DNA of 64,000 nt from Pseudophaeobacter leonis (GTDB lineage: Bacteria > Pseudomonadota > Alphaproteobacteria > Rhodobacterales > Rhodobacteraceae): NCBI RefSeq assembly GCF_002087335.1, contig NZ_MWVJ01000060.1, forward strand, positions 62,001-126,000, in the 5' to 3' direction. A model generated the notes under the pieces. That model did not search any database and was not told where the DNA came from. It saw only the letters and a list, made by a program, of their open reading frames with translations. The position numbers were made by a program, and so were the translations under genes. Shown in pieces: positions 56,010 to 64,000 of the stretch; within the stretch, counting starts at the first letter, position 1, and each line of letters begins with the position of its first letter.

Positions 56010-58307
56010 ATGAGCCGCTTTGCTGCCCCCATCGCCGCACAGATCTGGGATATGAAATACCGTTTCAAGCGTGCCGACGGGACTCCCATCGATGTGACCG
56101 TAGAGGACAGCTGGCGCCGCATTGCCCGTGATCTCGCCCGTGCAGAAGACAAGCCCGCCGTCTGGGAAGAGAAATTCTACCAGGCGCTGGAAGATTTCAA
56201 GTATCTTCCCGCAGGCCGCATTACCGCAGGGGCTGGCACTGCCCGCCAGGTTACGCTGTTCAACTGCTTTGTCATGGGCACAGTGCCCGACAGCATGTCC
56301 GGCATCTTTGACATGCTGAAGGAGGCTGCATTGACCATGCAGCAGGGCGGCGGGATCGGCTATGATTTCTCCACCATTCGTCCGCGCGGCGCAGATGTCA
56401 AAGGTGTGGCTGCAGACGCGTCCGGGCCGCTCTCCTTTATGGATGTCTGGGACGCCATGTGCCGCACCATCATGTCCGCAGGCTCGCGTCGTGGCGCAAT
56501 GATGGCGACCATGCGCTGTGATCACCCTGATGTCGAAGACTTTATCAGCGCCAAATCCGATTCCGCCCGTCTGCGCATGTTCAACATGTCGGTGCTGATC
56601 ACCGACGCTTTTATGGAGGCGGTCAAGGCGGACGGCCCCTGGGAGCTGCAGTTCGACGGCAAGATCTACCACACGGTGCAGGCGCGTGATCTGTTGGAAC
56701 AAGATCATGCAGGCCACCTATGAGTTTGCCGAGCCCGGCGTGATCTTTATCGACCGCATCAACAAGGCCAACAACCTCAGCTATATCGAGAACATCTGCG
56801 CCACCAACCCCTGTGGTGAGCAGCCGCTGCCGCCCTATGGTGCCTGCCTGCTTGGCTCGATCAACATGGCGCGTCTGGTTTCAAACCCGTTTGAGGCCAA
56901 TGCCGAGCTGAACCAGGACGCGATGCAAGAGCTGGTCGCCACAGCCGTGCGCATGATGGACAATGTGGTGGATGTGTCCAAGTTTCCGCTGGAAGCGCAG
57001 GCGGCTGAGGCCAAGGCCAAGCGCCGTATCGGCCTGGGGGTCACCGGTCTGGCCGATGCCCTTTTGATGCTGGGTCTGGAATATGGCTCGGACGCGGCGG
57101 CGCGTCAAACCGACCGCTGGCTGCACGCGATCGCCCGCGCCGCCTATCTGGCGTCGGTGGATCTGGCAAAGGAAAAAGGCCCTTTCCGCTGTTCGATGCC
57201 GAAGCCTATCTGGCCTCGGGCAATATGATGAACATGGACGAAGATGTGCGTGACGCCATCCGCGAGCATGGTATCCGCAACGCGCTGCTGACCTCAATCG
57301 CGCCCACAGGCACCATCAGCCTCTATGCGGGCAACGTATCATCAGGCATCGAGCCGGTCTTTGCCTATGCCTATACGCGCAAGGTGCTGCAAAAAGACGG
57401 CAGCCGCACCGAAGAAGAAGTGGTCGACTACGCGGTGCAGATGTGGCGCGATAAATTTGGCGACAAGGCGCTGCCGGACTATTTTGTCAACGCCCAGACC
57501 CTGCCGCCCTCGGCGCATGTAAAGATGCAGGCCGCTGCACAGAAATGGATCGACAGCTCGATCTCCAAAACCATCAACTGCCCGGAAGACATCTCGTTTG
57601 ATGACTTCAAGGATGTCTACATGCAGGCCTGGGATCAGGGCTGCAAGGGCTGCACCACCTATCGCCCCAATGATGTGACCGGATCGGTTCTGTCGGTCTC
57701 TGAAAGCGCCGATACCGCACCTGGTGAGACAGCAAGCGCGCCGCATGAAAGCGACATGGGCGCGAATGGCGCCGAAGTTGTCTATATGTCCGAGCCGCTG
57801 GACCGTCCACAAAGCCTGGAAGGCCATACCTACAAGCTGAAATGGCCAGATTCTGAGCACGCAATCTATCTGACTATTAATGACATAATCATCAGCGACC
57901 ACCGTCGCCCCTTTGAGGTCTTCATCAACTCTAAAAACATGGAACACTACGCCTGGACGCTGGCGTTGACCCGCATGATATCGGCTGTGTTCCGTCGTGG
58001 CGGCGATGTTTCCTTTGTGGTCGAGGAGCTGAAAGCGGTCTTTGATCCACGAGGCGGTGCTTGGGTGCAGGGCAAATACATACCCTCTATTTTGGCTGCC
58101 ATTGGTGGCGTGATCGAGACTCATATGGTCAAGACGGGCTTTCTGGAAGGGGAGGGGATGGCATTGAAATCCGACCCCAAAGCTGACGTGGTTGCCCTGA
58201 ATGTTCCCCGCGGCAAGGCATGCCCTAGTTGTGGTCAGTTTGACATGCAGATGATTGAAGGTTGCATGACTTGCCGCAGCTGCGGCCATTCCAAATGTGG
58301 CGGGTGA
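56010..58307 (+). CDS. nrdJ: Class II (adenosylcobalamin-dependent) ribonucleotide reductase, two frameshifts
   Basis: Reduces ribonucleoside diphosphates to deoxy forms using coenzyme B12; 765 residues after repair. Blocks: [20 protein letters not shown] (active-site Cys), [40 protein letters not shown] (catalytic Asn, Cys, Glu), [52 protein letters not shown], and a C-terminal Zn-ribbon-like tail [24 protein letters not shown]. An extra A at 56701-56702 and a missing C at 57186-57187 break the frame; repairs give [19 protein letters not shown] and [19 protein letters not shown]. Predicted NrdR boxes lie upstream. Confidence 0.94.
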
Positions 58308-58710
58308 GATACTAAGCCCTTTTGTTGTCTTTGCGGGGATAGTTATGCCAAAACCCCCAGTTTTGTTTGCCACGAAACGGGATTAGTTTTGCCATAGGCA
58401 TCTAACGTACTGAATTATAATGGTTTTGGTTGAATGTGAAATTTTGGCCAAAACAGACCCAAAAGCGTGAACTGGCGGCGCAAAAGACATAAGGCATCAA
58501 GAATATTGCCGTGTCATTGCATCGCACACTGAGGCGACTGGGGTAAAGAGCCACAAATTTTGTGGCGTCGATACACTATATAACTCCATCCGCAGCCCTC
58601 TCACCTGATTTCCAGATCTTGCGCGGGCCCCCTTGGGAGGCCGCGAAGATCCGGAAACTCTGGTGAGGCCGAACCAAAACAAACATCAACAAATGCCAGA
58701 CCGATAGACA
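58308..58710. other. Gene-poor start of the accessory segment
   Basis: About 400 bases after nrdJ with lower GC and no supported gene, tRNA or terminator. This looks like the boundary between core chromosome and an acquired segment. Confidence 0.45.
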
Positions 58711-59373
58711 ATGCTGCTGCTACAGCGTGTCTGGCCAGATTGCCCTTTGAAGGGAGGATACAGGCTTCTTGAGCTGCCGATTGGCGCAGCATTTTTCGGG
58801 ATGACACCGATGACTTTCTACAGAACCTTCTCTACCAAACAGCCTTGCGCTAACCTCGTGCATGTCCGCCGGTTTCTCCGGGATCATGGGACCGCTTTGG
58901 CTCTGGCTGCGCACAGGCTTGGTGGCCCAGCGGCCAGTGCCCGCGTGTTCCTGCTCTGTGAAGCTGTCCGGCACACGCGGCGGTTAACACAGGCTCAAAG
59001 CAGCCAACTTGTGGACTTTCACCAGTTGCTGACGCTGGAGCACGTCAGCGATCCGGACCGTATTGAGTGCGATCTCTTTGCTCAGATTAATCCTACTTCT
59101 AAATTTGTCGATGAGTGCTGTGTGTTGTCCGAAAAGCTCGAATCCTTGTTGCGGCAGATCGCTGAGAATGAACCCACAAGTGACATTCTTTGCCAACCGC
59201 TGCAGTCGCTCGCACAAGTGAAGATTATCGAAACTAAATCAATTACTTGCAGGTGGCCCGCAACCAGTCACAGAAATTGCACTGCATTTGCAAATTTTTG
59301 TTTTTTCCGGTTCTGGCACCTGCAAACGAGCCGCATTCTGGCTTCAACGACAACATTGGCCAGTTTCCAGTAG
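58711..59373 (+). CDS. Hypothetical protein, unrecognised
   Basis: An open frame of up to 220 residues that was not recognised. The central part (RFLRDHGTALALAAHRLGG, SQLVDFHQLLTLEHVSDPDR, KFVDECCVLSEKLESLLRQI) reads like a soluble helical protein, whereas the ends look less constrained. The start is uncertain: ATG at 58711 or 58801, or GTG at 58858; none has a strong ribosome binding site. It may be a degraded gene. The base composition is lower in GC than upstream. Confidence 0.35.
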   Translation: MLLLQRVWPDCPLKGGYRLLELPIGAAFFGMTPMTFYRTFSTKQPCANLVHVRRFLRDHGTALALAAHRLGGPAASARVFLLCEAVRHTRRLTQAQSSQLVDFHQLLTLEHVSDPDRIECDLFAQINPTSKFVDECCVLSEKLESLLRQIAENEPTSDILCQPLQSLAQVKIIETKSITCRWPATSHRNCTAFANFCFFRFWHLQTSRILASTTTLASFQ

Positions 59374-59765
59374 CGCGAAGAAAAAAATTTGGCGGGACTG
59401 ATTTTTATCTCACGGCACGTGTACTGGTGAGAAGAGTACTGGTTTGTTGGCTCTGCAAAAGGCCCTCCAAATACCACAACAACATCCATTGCGGATTTCA
59501 AGCCTCAATTGACCAAGCGATGACTCGCAAACATCGGGTTCTGCAAGGAAGAGTAGCAGCCCGGGGGCTACGTAACCAACGGCCCGTTCCCGAAATTGGC
59601 GATGCCTTAAAGCTCTGCGGTGCCGCGACCTGAAAGCGGTCATGTGGAAGCGATGCGGGCGTTTCCGCCAATCGTTTCGTCGTTGCCTCGATTTCCTGCG
59701 TGGCACTGTCCCTTGGCGCACTCGTGCGCTGCGGGATTTTCCTGGATCAAAGCCATTCCCGCGAG
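59374..59765. other. Decayed accessory sequence
   Basis: About 390 bases with short, overlapping open frames on both strands and no recognised product. It may hold remnants of a mobile element, but no transposase motif or pair of terminal inverted repeats could be shown. Confidence 0.4.
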
Positions 59766-61010
59766 CTATCTCTTGAACGCGCTAATCACCCCCGCTGTAG
59801 GCCGTTGGCGCTCGACGCCAGATTTGGGCCAGCACCATGATCTGTTTTGAACGTATGACACAGCGTTGCACTGCTCAGATTTCATGCAAATGGCCTTGCA
59901 CTGTGCAAAGCTGACATCGCGTATGCCGTCAGTCGTAAGATCTGCCCCTGGGTAGTCTGTGGCGTGCTGATCGATCATTGGCCGGACCGCGATCTGGTTC
60001 TGCATCGGGCAACTGCGGATCAATTCGTTCAGCAGTCCGTCTCGGATGATCTGCTGGAATCCGAAGAACAAATCTCCGCCCGACGAGACAATCCTCGCGC
60101 CGAATTTCTCGGCTCTCATCGCGGCCTGTGCAATGCTGGAGGGCATATCAAATAAGACTTTGCCGCGCATATCTGACCGGTCGATGACCTCCCAGCGGTC
60201 TCCTGGGTACCATGCATCATCGATCCCCAGATCGAATGTGCCGTAGGCTGCGAGTTCAGGCTCATGCAGATCCGCCACTCCCGCAACCCCGGTTTTCGTG
60301 CAGAAAAGTGTCAGGAAACTGTCTCCGGTGATCGCAACCTGCTTCATGCGCAGTGCAACCTTGCCGTTCAGGTTGATGTAGGAGGCTTGCTCGTCGTAGA
60401 TGCCGTTGGTGACGACGCGCCATTTTTCCAAATCAATCCGCGATACCCAGAGTATGTCATTGTGATCGATTAGGGACACCGTCTCAAACAGATCCGGTTC
60501 CACCCGGTGGCTCCGGATGTATTCGGAGAGAATTCCAGAGACCGCTTGACCGATTGCAGCACCTTCATTGCCATCAAGATCCGTTTCCGTGAAGCCGAAC
60601 CGATGGACACCGATACGCGCATCGTTCGAGATATAGCGGTAATCGGCAGCAATATACGCGTATACGCAGGCGCTTGCACATATCGCATCCGGCATATCTG
60701 AAGCGCCCACCTGAGCGGAAACGATTGCAGGGATGTCGGCGATGTAGTCGCCCATCCTGAGGCTTTCCATCAGAGAACCGCCAGGGCTGTCAAACATAAA
60801 GAGGACGTCCCTGACATCTGAAACATCAGCTCCTTCGATCGTATTCTTCAGCTTCTCGGTGTCGCCTGTCTGGATTTCGCCAGTGGCCGTGATGTGCAGG
60901 GTTGGCGGTCGGATGGGCCGTAGATCAAGCCTCTCTATTGAGAACTCCATGGCCCACGAAGAAACCGGCGCGATCAGGCTAACGCAGAAAATTATTAGGC
61001 GAAAGTACAT
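59766..61010 (-). CDS. Exported ClpP/crotonase-fold protein with C-terminal PAN/Apple-like domain
   Basis: A 414-residue protein with an N-terminal signal peptide (MYFRLIIFCVSLIAPVSSWA). Residues about 25-220 form a ClpP-like serine-protease fold: VLFMFDSPGGSLMESLRMGD, the Ser-containing PDAICASACVYAYIAADYRY, and ARIGVHRFGFTETDL; these are the Ser and the His-side regions of the SppA/ClpP-like group. The middle is unassigned. Residues about 345-414 look like a Cys-rich PAN/Apple domain: ADLTTDGIRDVSFAQCKAIC, SEQCNAVSYVQNRSWCWPKS. AAGGGA precedes the ATG. It could be a periplasmic protease or binding protein; the target is unknown. Confidence 0.72.
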   Translation of the reverse strand: MYFRLIIFCVSLIAPVSSWAMEFSIERLDLRPIRPPTLHITATGEIQTGDTEKLKNTIEGADVSDVRDVLFMFDSPGGSLMESLRMGDYIADIPAIVSAQVGASDMPDAICASACVYAYIAADYRYISNDARIGVHRFGFTETDLDGNEGAAIGQAVSGILSEYIRSHRVEPDLFETVSLIDHNDILWVSRIDLEKWRVVTNGIYDEQASYINLNGKVALRMKQVAITGDSFLTLFCTKTGVAGVADLHEPELAAYGTFDLGIDDAWYPGDRWEVIDRSDMRGKVLFDMPSSIAQAAMRAEKFGARIVSSGGDLFFGFQQIIRDGLLNELIRSCPMQNQIAVRPMIDQHATDYPGADLTTDGIRDVSFAQCKAICMKSEQCNAVSYVQNRSWCWPKSGVERQRPTAGVISAFKR

Positions 61011-61317
61011 CGGGTCCCTTTTCGAGAGTGGGAGAGGCCATGGGAGCCTGTGAGGAATGTCATGACACTTCAAGAACATTTGTAGAAATATGGTTATGGG
61101 CCCATCGGCTGACGTGAGCGACGAGAAGTTAATATCGGCCCGCAGAATATATTCGCAGCTTGGACGCATGCCGCGCTGCAGCTTTCTCATTGCTGCTACT
61201 CATGCAATGCGTGGCATTTAGACAGTTTGGCCGTTAGTCTTTGGAAAGACTACACTTCGAGACGGACTTCAAGTTGAAGCAACCTCCTGATGGGTAGGAT
61301 CGAGTTGGCGCCAACAT
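61011..61317. other. Intergenic region between the ClpP-like gene and the HNH gene
   Basis: About 300 bases, AT-richer than the core. It contains the hairpin at 61235-61252 and probably the promoter of the ClpP-like gene. No other gene was found. Confidence 0.4.
61235..61252. repeat. 18-base perfect hairpin
   Basis: TAGTCTTT and AAAGACTA pair around GG, 66 bases after the HNH stop (minus strand). There is no T run on either side, so it may be a protein site or RNA-end stabiliser rather than a standard terminator. Confidence 0.5.
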
Positions 61318-62226
61318 CTAATACAAGAGTTGCGCCAATTCATTTTCGAATGCGTCGAGATGCGCGCTGAGCATAGTCGAGAACGCGTGCTTTGGGTCTT
61401 CATACCGTTTGCGTAAAGCGACAATGTGCTCTGTTAAACGGTTAATCAATTGCGCGCGCCGTTCACCATCCGCAGCCATCGCGTCCTCGGCATTCATCCG
61501 CAGGAGTTGCAAGTGAAGATCCAAGTCCTGCCTCATCTCAAGGCGAGCCTGGACAAGACCAATCCTGTTTAGAGCATAAATGTCGATCGACATTTCTGCA
61601 CAAGGATAGTCTGATTGCATACCTTGCGGCGATGCCAGCACCACTGAAATCTCTGCGTTCGGCCAGACAAAAAACTGACTTGGATCTGTCCTCGTAGGGT
61701 CGATAAGGAGCGGCTTTTCAAGTTGTTCCAAATCTTCATTAGGCTCGGCCCATACTTCGTCAAACGTTGGGAACGCATTCTGTTTCCCACCGGGCTCAGC
61801 ATTATCAAGATTGGCGTGCGCCACTTCCAGTTCGTCAGGAGACATGTCGTAATCAGCAGACACTTGGCGGCGTCGACGATTGCAATCGATACAAGAAGGC
61901 AAAAGGTTCGTCCAAGACGCAGCCAGCCACCAATAGCCACGATGCCCTGGAACTTCCTCGATCCCTCCTTTGGGACGATAGTGTTCAACGTCAACGGGCT
62001 GACTGCCTTCATATCGGATTTCGCAGTAAGCACATTTGCCATGGAAAAGGGTTCGCAAAGCGTCTTTCACGTCGTCGTTCTTATAAGCTTTGAAACTGTA
62101 AGAATTCTTGGGTTCCGGAACTTGTGCATAGTGTGCTTCCGCTCGAACGCGCTCGCGCGCGCCATCAGAGGCGTCAACAGCCAGACTTGCCGGCTCACCA
62201 ACCAGAGATCTGTCCACGTAGCGCAT
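61318..62226 (-). CDS. HNH endonuclease, PtuB-like (Septu-type defence)
   Basis: A 302-residue protein with a zinc-stapled HNH nuclease core near residues 60-120: CAYCEIRYEG (C65, C68), PVDVEHYRPKGG (catalytic H82), GYWWLAASWTNLLPSCIDCN (N107, C112, C115). HYRPK with W-x-NL and SCxxCN is the pattern of PtuB in Septu defence systems and of the retron-linked HNH group. The C-terminal half is helical. It starts directly after the stop of the upstream ATPase gene (TAGATG), so the two are co-translated. The frame is intact and GC is lower than the core, suggesting acquisition. In the Septu model the nuclease is held in check by the ATPase until phage infection. Confidence 0.78.
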   Translation of the reverse strand: MRYVDRSLVGEPASLAVDASDGARERVRAEAHYAQVPEPKNSYSFKAYKNDDVKDALRTLFHGKCAYCEIRYEGSQPVDVEHYRPKGGIEEVPGHRGYWWLAASWTNLLPSCIDCNRRRRQVSADYDMSPDELEVAHANLDNAEPGGKQNAFPTFDEVWAEPNEDLEQLEKPLLIDPTRTDPSQFFVWPNAEISVVLASPQGMQSDYPCAEMSIDIYALNRIGLVQARLEMRQDLDLHLQLLRMNAEDAMAADGERRAQLINRLTEHIVALRKRYEDPKHAFSTMLSAHLDAFENELAQLLY

Positions 62227-64000
62227 CTACTCCTCCAACGGCTGTCGCAAAGCGCGTAGCATAGCTTCGACCACCTCCAGCCGCGCACTGCTCCGTTCGA
62301 CCAATGAAAGATCGTGCCGTTCTTTTAAGAAGCGCTCAAGGGCCTCCTGGGCGAGTTGGTCCGCAGCCGTCTCGCCGAGCACCAGCGTTTCGCGCAGTGT
62401 GGCACCCAGACGCGTGGTGCGTTCATCCGCATCTTGGTCACCTGCCCGTGCACGTGAAAGCGCAGCCACATAGGCTGTGAGCTGAGCTTCTGTCTCCGGA
62501 TCGGCTGTGCTGTTTAACCCAAAGTAGTCGGACGTGAGAATCTGCTCGACCCTCATGCCGCTGATGTCGGGCAGATCCGTCAGCTTATAGATATGCTGGT
62601 TTCTGTCTTTGGCGAGTACGACGACCTCGCCTTGCTCCATACCACGTAGGCAGAGCGGGTCGTGAGTCGTCGCTATGAATGTCACCCTCGGCATAGCCTT
62701 CCGGAGCGCCCTCATGACCCGCATTTTCCAGCGGGGGTGAAGGTGGGTCTCAATTTCGTCTATGAGGACCACGCCACGCGCGTCCTCCAGATCCGGTTGC
62801 GTATGTAGGAGTTCTCGCATCATGTCGACAGACATGGCGAAGAGCGACCGGTACCCTTCACTTAGCCGCCTGACAGGCTCAAGATGGCCCCGCACCGAGA
62901 CACAGACCCCCATGGCCTCGTCGAGAACCAATTCATCACCATCCCGCAACGCCAGAATTTCACGCAACCCACGCGCGACTGCTTTGAAGCGAATTTCATC
63001 ATCTTTTGCGATGTCTCTTAGCCACGACGTAGGATCAGCCAAGGGCACAGCTGGACGGAACAAGCTCTCGATACGTGCGGATCGCTTGTGATGCCATTTA
63101 GTTTTGACATCCGAAAATCGTCTCGGACCGTAAGCGATGACCACCCCAACCGCGGACCGCCCACCTTCCAGTTGCCTACGCAAAGGATCGATCTTCAAAA
63201 CTGCGGAGTTGGACCGATCGTAGAAACTGAGCTCGACGGTTGCGGTGTCCGGCTCAACTAACTCCTGACGTTCGCGCCCCTTCCGCCGCAAGAGATCTTC
63301 TGCTGGGACCATGCCGTCGGCGTCCGATTCTCCCAGCAGCGACAAGGCGATAGCTTCAAGGACTGTTGTCTTTCCGACAGCGTTCTCGCCGAGCAACATG
63401 AGCGCCCCCGCAGAACCCTTCCCTGGACGCAACGCGGGCATCTTTATCGTTAACTCGTCGATGCCCTTGAAATCGGATATCTTGATCTCACGTATTAAGG
63501 TCTGGCGCGCAGGTTCCGCGATAAACTCAGTATCGCGTAAAAAACGCTGCCTCGTGGAGGGATCGGGCAGGCTCACGGGAACGACAGCCCTCTCGGCTCT
63601 ACCTTCTTCATAGAGTAGCCCTTCAATAGCCCTATTGAGAGTGGCTGCCTCAACATTCTGTAAGGAGGCCAACACGCCACCGAACACCGGCCCATTCCTG
63701 CTCCAGTTCGGGCGACGTCCCGTTAGCTCCTCAATGATCAACGCAACGTATTGAACCTTCGCACCGGAATATGGTGCGTCTTGCGAGATCGCCGCTTTCA
63801 ACTTATCGCCGTCAACGCCGTTTCGGAACGTAAAATTCAAGTGTTCAATTGCTTCGTGACGGTCCCAGACAAGAGTATCACGGTTCAAGTCGAACAAGTC
63901 GATGGTGGCATGTCCATGCCCGGATCGCGACGCATAGGAGCCGTCCGGCCTGATCCGGATATGCAGGCGCGGATTGTCGTGGCAGGGGTCGAGAAGCGCT
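62227..64000 (-). CDS. AAA/ABC-type ATPase, PtuA-like, with N-terminal extension; runs off the right edge
   Basis: At least 590 residues; the frame stays open from the right edge, so the start is outside (a TTG at 63897 is the only in-frame start visible). The ATPase begins about 130 residues after that codon: LIREIKISDFKGIDELTIKM, Walker A LMLLGENAVGKTTVLEAIAL, signature-like VRRLSEGYRSLFAMSVDMMR, Walker B RGVVLIDEIETHLHPRWKMR, and FIATTHDPLCL. This is the overcoming-lysogenisation/RecF-type ATPase group used by PtuA and similar defence proteins. The segment before the ATPase (around VALIIEELTGRRPNWSRNGP and VEAATLNRAIEGLLYEEGR) was not recognised and seems extra relative to the basic PtuA core. 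Confidence 0.78.
   Translation of the reverse strand, partial: ALLDPCHDNPRLHIRIRPDGSYASRSGHGHATIDLFDLNRDTLVWDRHEAIEHLNFTFRNGVDGDKLKAAISQDAPYSGAKVQYVALIIEELTGRRPNWSRNGPVFGGVLASLQNVEAATLNRAIEGLLYEEGRAERAVVPVSLPDPSTRQRFLRDTEFIAEPARQTLIREIKISDFKGIDELTIKMPALRPGKGSAGALMLLGENAVGKTTVLEAIALSLLGESDADGMVPAEDLLRRKGRERQELVEPDTATVELSFYDRSNSAVLKIDPLRRQLEGGRSAVGVVIAYGPRRFSDVKTKWHHKRSARIESLFRPAVPLADPTSWLRDIAKDDEIRFKAVARGLREILALRDGDELVLDEAMGVCVSVRGHLEPVRRLSEGYRSLFAMSVDMMRELLHTQPDLEDARGVVLIDEIETHLHPRWKMRVMRALRKAMPRVTFIATTHDPLCLRGMEQGEVVVLAKDRNQHIYKLTDLPDISGMRVEQILTSDYFGLNSTADPETEAQLTAYVAALSRARAGDQDADERTTRLGATLRETLVLGETAADQLAQEALERFLKERHDLSLVERSSARLEVVEAMLRALRQPLEE

Noticed and set aside
59445..59475. Possible IS6-type inverted repeat (GGCTCTGCAAAA)
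   Set aside because: Only one end was seen, the match is short, and no transposase motif occurs in the surrounding 400 bases.

Overview
The window looks like chromosome of an alphaproteobacterium of the Rhodobacteraceae (Roseobacter group). This rests on GC-rich coding DNA with Rhodobacterales-type proteins: DUF1489, DUF938, a monomeric isocitrate dehydrogenase, a coenzyme-B12-dependent class II ribonucleotide reductase, a hisS-hisZ-hisG cluster with short-form HisG, a BMP-type importer joined to xdhABC, and a chemoreceptor ending in a WQDF-type tail. No rRNA, tRNA, CRISPR array or complete insertion sequence was found. The left edge (1-627) is the end of a prophage-like lysis cassette with an inner-membrane spanin and an embedded lipoprotein spanin.

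Layout. 0.7-10.1 kb: a VOC protein, a DUF2339 multispanning membrane protein, a secreted alpha/beta hydrolase (minus), a MocR-type regulator and a Cache-domain chemoreceptor. 10.3-14.3 kb: icd (minus) and a glycosyltransferase. 14.3-17.9 kb: a minus-strand sulfonate/nitrate/taurine-type ABC importer behind a GntR regulator. 18.1-22.6 kb: an SbcD-like nuclease with an SbcC/YhaN-like ATPase, then an SH3 protein. 22.8-33.7 kb: oxidative metabolism genes (2-hydroxyacid dehydrogenase, gamma-glutamyltransferase, D-lactate/glycolate-type FAD oxidase, dimethylglycine-dehydrogenase-like protein, AhpD-like protein, and an aldo/keto reductase-FAD oxidase-DUF938 operon). 34.1-43.5 kb: one minus-strand operon, xdhA-xdhB-xdhC-ATPase-permease-permease-binding protein, read as purine uptake plus xanthine oxidation. 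43.9-47.5 kb: dnaE. 47.6-50.6 kb: a rimB/rimK/desuccinylase-like operon and slyX. 50.7-58.3 kb: an enoyl-CoA hydratase, hisS-hisZ-hisG, DUF1489 and nrdJ with two predicted NrdR boxes. 58.3-64 kb: an AT-richer accessory segment with a decayed stretch, a secreted ClpP-like/PAN protein, and a Septu-like defence pair (HNH nuclease plus AAA ATPase) running off the right edge.

Two window-wide patterns stand out. First, about 26 single-base indels interrupt otherwise well conserved genes, including essential ones (dnaE, hisS, icd, nrdJ). Nearly all are repaired by changing one short base run by one base, and each repaired gene has an exact codon length. They are therefore read as probable sequence errors, and the broken genes are annotated as single CDS. 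Second, short tandem duplications (7-22 bp units) are unusually frequent, often at gene ends and sometimes copying the stop codon.

All family assignments are by eye from protein motifs; no database search was run.
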